The position numbers and the translations under genes are program-made. A stretch of DNA of 64,000 nucleotides from Asparagopsis taxiformis (Eukaryota > Rhodophyta > Florideophyceae > Bonnemaisoniales > Bonnemaisoniaceae), in NCBI GenBank assembly GCA_030407315.1, contig JALQPE010002425.1, positions 1-64,000 on the forward strand, read 5' to 3'. This document shows, in pieces, positions 60,349 through 64,000 of the stretch. The notes under the pieces are model-generated. The model had not been told where the DNA came from, did no database searches, and saw only the letters and a list, made by a program, of their open reading frames with translations. Positions within the stretch are counted from its first letter, which is position 1; every line of letters starts with the position of its first letter.

Positions 60349-60999
60349 TCACGCCGCCAAGTCGGGAACATGACTCGCGATATACTTTTCTAAACCATCT
60401 TTACCCATCGCACCTTCCTGAACACCATACGCGACGCCCTCTTTAAACACCGCAAACGTTGGCAATCCATGAATTCCATACTCTTTCACAAACTTTTCAT
60501 TCGCGTCCGTATCTACCTTGACAACTTTCAACTTGCCATCATACTGGCTCGCCGCCCAATCCATCCTACGCATCACGCAAGCGAACAATCAAGTCTTCAA
60601 TGTCAGCAGCTGCTTTAGCGTACACTCGTTTCGCAACATTGCATGGCGACCAAACTCAACGCACAGAGGAGCAACCAATTTGCAGGGGCCACACCACGCC
60701 GCATAAAAGTCGACCAGAACTGGAATTTCCTATACACCAAACATCAAAACACCAGATTAGAACTTGCGCAGCCGTATCGACCAAGCACGTGTCACAACAT
60801 CGCAACGTACACAACTGAGCACCTCACTGTCGAATGTGCTCTCCTCAACTTCTAGAGGGACGGCGGCACGAATGATGCTCCGACGTGACGGTGCGCACAC
60901 CGCATTTCGCGCCGCGCGCGGACGCAGCCCATTAAGGAAGGTGGTTTGCTTTCCTGTAGAAAGCGGCGCAACTGCTGGAACGAACGCAGAGAAGGGCAT
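60349..60999 (-). CDS. Plastid-type thioredoxin (3 exons)
   Basis: Exons on the minus strand: 60999-60811, 60729-60665 and 60565-60349, together 471 bases (156 aa), fully in frame. Introns of 81 and 99 bases begin GTACGT and GTGCGT and end TATAG and CGTAG. The N-terminus [14 protein letters not shown] continues Arg/Ala-rich to ~50 and resembles red-algal plastid transit peptides with an early Phe. The mature domain runs from [11 protein letters not shown]; the active site WCGPC is at residues 75-79 (cysteines 76 and 79), assembled from exon 2, followed by KLVAPLMDWAASQ and [12 protein letters not shown]. The form is bacterial/m-type. It reduces disulfides in target enzymes, in the plastid if the leader is correctly read. 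Confidence 0.9.
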
Positions 61000-61328
61000 T
61001 GCTTGTGTGGAAAGTACGCGGCGGAAAGTCAACGCGGGAAGATTTTGTAGAGAGAGAGCTCACGCACTGCCGTGCTGATAGATCAAATCGATAGAGACAG
61101 CGGGAGATGCAGCATTAAATATTACCATCACAAATATATTCACAATTCCGATTGGACAATTGTTGCGCGAGAATGGCAAATCGACCGTCTGATTCATGAT
61201 TGGTTGGTACGTCACTTTGCGCATTTCTCCCACACTTTCTCGCTGTCCAGCGACGCATCAGCATTTATATATTCTTATTCCTCGTTGCGCCTCAGACCGA
61301 ATCCGACCGCGCCTTGACGAAACACGCA
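61000..61328. other. Divergent promoter region between thioredoxin and RTRAF genes
   Basis: 329 bases without a gene. Both flanking genes start here and run outward. Confidence 0.5.
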
Positions 61329-62172
61329 ATGTCCTATTCCCGAGACGCGCTGCGGACGCGACTAGACGCTTTAGAGTGCCCGTTTCTAGACTCCCTCAAT
61401 CTAGACAGTAAGCAATCTCTTCTATAATTCAGTCACCACCAAAACCATGACACCATCTAACAATGTAAATCATTTCTCCCCAACAGATCTACTCGACCAA
61501 CAAAAGCTAATCTGCTGGCTGGAAGACGCCCATATCCGACGAACGCCCATATCCGAACGCGCCAGTCTTCGACAAACATCATTTCTTCAGCCACTACAAA
61601 CCTATCTCAAACAACTAGACTCGCCATTCTCCGCGCCACAAAATCTCGATGCACTCGAGCCCGTCATAACCTGGCTCGTCGATCTCGCTCTGTCATTGCA
61701 CTATAACGACGACAACTGCCTCTACAACGAGCCGATAGATCCGTGGAAAGGACGCTGCGTCCCAATCGTGCCTGGTGTATCAGAGTGTTCACAAGTTCGC
61801 TCCGCGGTGGAAACGCTGCTTCGGACGATGCGTATCTCTCCGTCGCCGGAAGATATCAACGACGGTTTGCGTGTTGCCGCCAATTTTGCAGAGGCTAGTT
61901 GCAACAGCCTCGTTACTGACCAGTCTGCTGATCGCATGGATGTGGATGGTGAGCCCGCGCGTGATGACGCGCAAAAATTGAATTTGGATAATCTGCCGCT
62001 TGGGTTTTCGACTGGCGATCCAGTTGTGGATAGGACTGGAAAGATCATGCGCTTGTTTTATGTGAACGAGTCGCGCAACTTGCAGAACTGTGTCAATGAT
62101 GCTATTGCAGAACTTCAGACTATAACTTCCAATCCAAAAACGGATTCCAAGCTTGGAAAGGTTGGACGATAG
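61329..62172 (+). CDS. RTRAF: RTRAF / hCLE (C14orf166, CGI-99) homologue, 2 exons
   Basis: Exon 1 61329-61407 (MSYSRDALRTRLDALECPFL...) and exon 2 61487-62172 join in frame (LNLDNLLDQQKLICWLED) to 254 aa. The 79-base intron begins GTAAGC and ends CAACAG. Diagnostic segments of the RLL family: KLICWLEDAHIRR near the start, DSPFSAPQNLDALEPVITWL for the conserved CPF....EAI.WL, then LGFSTGDPVVDRTGKIMRLF, ESRNLQNCVNDAIAELQTI and the terminal NPKTDSKLGKVGR, nearly identical to the animal protein. In animals the protein belongs to the tRNA ligase complex and to RNA transport and transcription complexes. Confidence 0.93.
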
Positions 62173-62480
62173 CATTTGCTGATATGATGGATATTATTGC
62201 ACCCATGCTATTCTGGAAGTGAACAGGTAGACCTGCACGCCAGAGCTCAGAGATTTTGTGACCATGTTGGAGATCGAGATACGGTGCACACCCAAGCCAT
62301 GACTACTGGACTATGTGTAACACCGCAACAAATTGTAGAAACACACCTTTATGATCAATCGGAGTCGCCAAGTGGGACCAAACAATCCACAAGCCCCTAA
62401 TCCACTACATACTATGTACAAGCGAAACACAAGATCCACCAACCCAATCACGATAACCATCTAACATAAATAGCCAGAGT
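62173..62480. other. Convergent intergenic region between RTRAF and TAM41
   Basis: 308 bases containing the 3' ends of both genes; nothing else seen. Confidence 0.5.
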
Positions 62481-63512
62481 TCACGACTCAAAAACGCGAG
62501 GCAACACATTCTTAGAAGCATGAACCAATCTCCCCCTAAACGACTTATGAAGCTTGGCGGCAACATATCGCGCACTAGTCGCAATTCCAGCTGTCGCCAG
62601 TCCTTTCAAACTCTGCCTCAAACTAGATCTTGCGACGACAGTAGCAACAGCGGCAACAACAGCTCTACCAAGCACAGCGGAATCCATAGCAGCAAGACGC
62701 TCCTCGGCGCCATCACTCAACCCCAAAGATCTAGCCGTTCTCTCTCGAATATTCAACGGCAATCTACGCAGCAATCTGGCCTGCTCTCCTTGCGCCACAT
62801 CGCGTCTCCACACGCCATCGGCATCTTGCACAACGCCGGCCATGCGCAGCGGGCGTCTGTACAAGTCGCGAAAGTTGTGCAGATTGCACCGAACGATGTT
62901 GGGCACTTTTGCACGCACCTCCGCAGCGAGCTTCATGCGCACGTCGCCGGCGTACGACAGACCCGCCACGGCGTGGTAGACGTCGAGCTCCCGGAAGCGC
63001 TCCGGGAGGGACAGCAGGGCGGCGGAGGTTGCGGACAGGATGTTGGTGCGCATCGCGTCCGCAAGCGAGGGCGGAACGGCGGATAGCATCCGGATCGGCT
63101 TGTGCATTCGGCCCGAGACGTAGAGGGAGTCCCAGTGGAGAAGATCGTGCTCGAGATCGGCTACTGCCACGACGCCGTATTTGAAGCTCTGCGGGTTGTC
63201 GGGCGTCGGGAGGATGGTGTTGTAGTAGACACGGGCGCCGAAGGAGGAGCGCTGCATGTTGGCAATGGCGGCCGGGCCGAGGAGACGCATGGCTTGTGTG
63301 TAATGAGACGGGTTTTGACAAATGTTGGTTGCGTGCCATGTTTCGGCATTGTCGACAGCGACTATGAGGTCGATCATGCGGTTCTCGGAGGGGTGTACGC
63401 CATGCTGTGGGAAGATGGCAGAGCCGTAGGCGAAGGCAAAGCGCGTTGGTGGCAGGTCGGAGAGAACTTTCTGAGCGATGTCGAGACGATCGGGAATGGG
63501 ATTGCGTGTCAT
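62481..63512 (-). CDS. TAM41: Mitochondrial CDP-diacylglycerol synthase TAM41
   Basis: 343 aa from ATG 63512 (MTRNPIPDRLD); the frame is open 74 codons further upstream without ATG. Family signatures: RFAFAYGSAIFPQ (nucleotidyltransferase Gly-Ser motif), NRMIDLIVAVDNAETWHATN, NPSHYTQAMRLLGPAAIANM, GARVYYNTIL, then FKYGVVAVADLEHDLLHWDSL and YVSGRMHKPIRML. These match yeast and human Tam41, which makes CDP-diacylglycerol from phosphatidic acid on the mitochondrial inner membrane for cardiolipin synthesis. No long presequence is visible with this start. The C-terminal ~60 residues form Ala-rich helices. Intact. Confidence 0.95.
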   Translation of the reverse strand: MTRNPIPDRLDIAQKVLSDLPPTRFAFAYGSAIFPQHGVHPSENRMIDLIVAVDNAETWHATNICQNPSHYTQAMRLLGPAAIANMQRSSFGARVYYNTILPTPDNPQSFKYGVVAVADLEHDLLHWDSLYVSGRMHKPIRMLSAVPPSLADAMRTNILSATSAALLSLPERFRELDVYHAVAGLSYAGDVRMKLAAEVRAKVPNIVRCNLHNFRDLYRRPLRMAGVVQDADGVWRRDVAQGEQARLLRRLPLNIRERTARSLGLSDGAEERLAAMDSAVLGRAVVAAVATVVARSSLRQSLKGLATAGIATSARYVAAKLHKSFRGRLVHASKNVLPRVFES

Positions 63513-64000
63513 TGTTGGGGCGTTATTGGAGCGAGGTTTGAGAAAGGGGCATGACGGATGGCGGTGATGATGTTGATGGATGCGGAGATTGAGTGGTGTA
63601 AGGAAGGGCTTTTGTGATGATCGGATGGGTTTTTTTCGGACAGCTATCACGGAAATATATCTCAATAGATGGTGAATGAACTTGTGACAAGTGGCGCGTC
63701 TTGGTTGGACCGTTTGATCTACTGGTGTCAACAAGGTTGACTAGACATCACCCACTACGCTTCTCTACAGCGTTCTAGTCATTGCGCGGCAAGACGCTGT
63801 TCTCTGCCACACCAGTGATAACCACCATTGCCAACTGGACATGCTTCCATCCACAGTCAAGCACAAGAGCAACATTTCGTAGCTTGCAATTCCAGTGCAG
63901 GATTCATTTTACAATCTTTGTACAAAGTTAAGCGTCATTGAGCATGGCATCATTCTCCTTATTGCCGTCCACCGGCAGAGTAGAACGAACGTGCGAACCC
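63513..64000. other. Region upstream of TAM41 to the window edge
   Basis: 488 bases without a supported gene; TAM41 promoter and leader probably lie here. Confidence 0.4.

Overview
The window looks like nuclear DNA of a photosynthetic eukaryote, most likely a unicellular red alga. Right-hand genes are compact and mostly intronless. The few introns are short (76-99 bp), and one carries a perfect TACTAAC branch-point. A predicted plastid thioredoxin starts with a phenylalanine-containing leader (AFVP) of the kind known from red-algal transit peptides. The species call is inference only.

Left 42 kb: mobile elements. (1) 1-~6446 is the 3' part of a chromovirus (Ty3/Gypsy with chromodomain), family 1, on the + strand: a decayed pol tail, a spacer, then a long ORF on the OPPOSITE strand (2698-5520), a G-rich polypurine tract and a probable 3' LTR. 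This element sits directly against, and apparently cut, a gene fusing a beta-class DNA methyltransferase C-terminus to a SET domain (6509-7519). (2) 8179-13583 holds two convergent ORFs, an unknown coiled-coil protein and a Plavaka/CACTA-like transposase. (3) 14190-16351 is a block of diverged repeats with splice-site-like modules, a 24-bp minisatellite, a 43-bp array and a hairpin; a shorter copy lies at 27814-28893. (4) Family 2 chromovirus copies: A (16695-27813, - strand), the 3' remnant X (28895-31427, + strand), and B (31428-42214, + strand, tandem to X and sharing its LTR). gag and pol of A and B are almost identical; both gags carry the same in-frame TGA. Family 2 also has an antisense ORF between pol and the 3' LTR, intact in N-terminal part in X, fragmentary in A, and precisely deleted in B across a GGAGC microhomology. 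A solo LTR with the 5-bp duplication CGGCA sits inside A; B keeps the empty site.

Right 22 kb: dense housekeeping genes. They are a U1-type zinc-finger protein, a hypothetical, CLPTM1, TIP41/TIPRL, a helical unknown, organellar glutamyl-tRNA synthetase, ribosomal protein L26, a membrane-anchored SMP/EF-hand/C2 lipid-transfer protein (3 exons), a class-II-like eIF4E, a family-2-like glycosyltransferase, a plastid-type thioredoxin (3 exons), RTRAF/hCLE (2 exons) and TAM41.

The main novelty is the conserved layout 'pol + chromodomain / antisense coiled-coil ORF / polypurine tract / LTR' in two strongly diverged chromovirus families. Next comes the methyltransferase-SET fusion gene broken by one of them.
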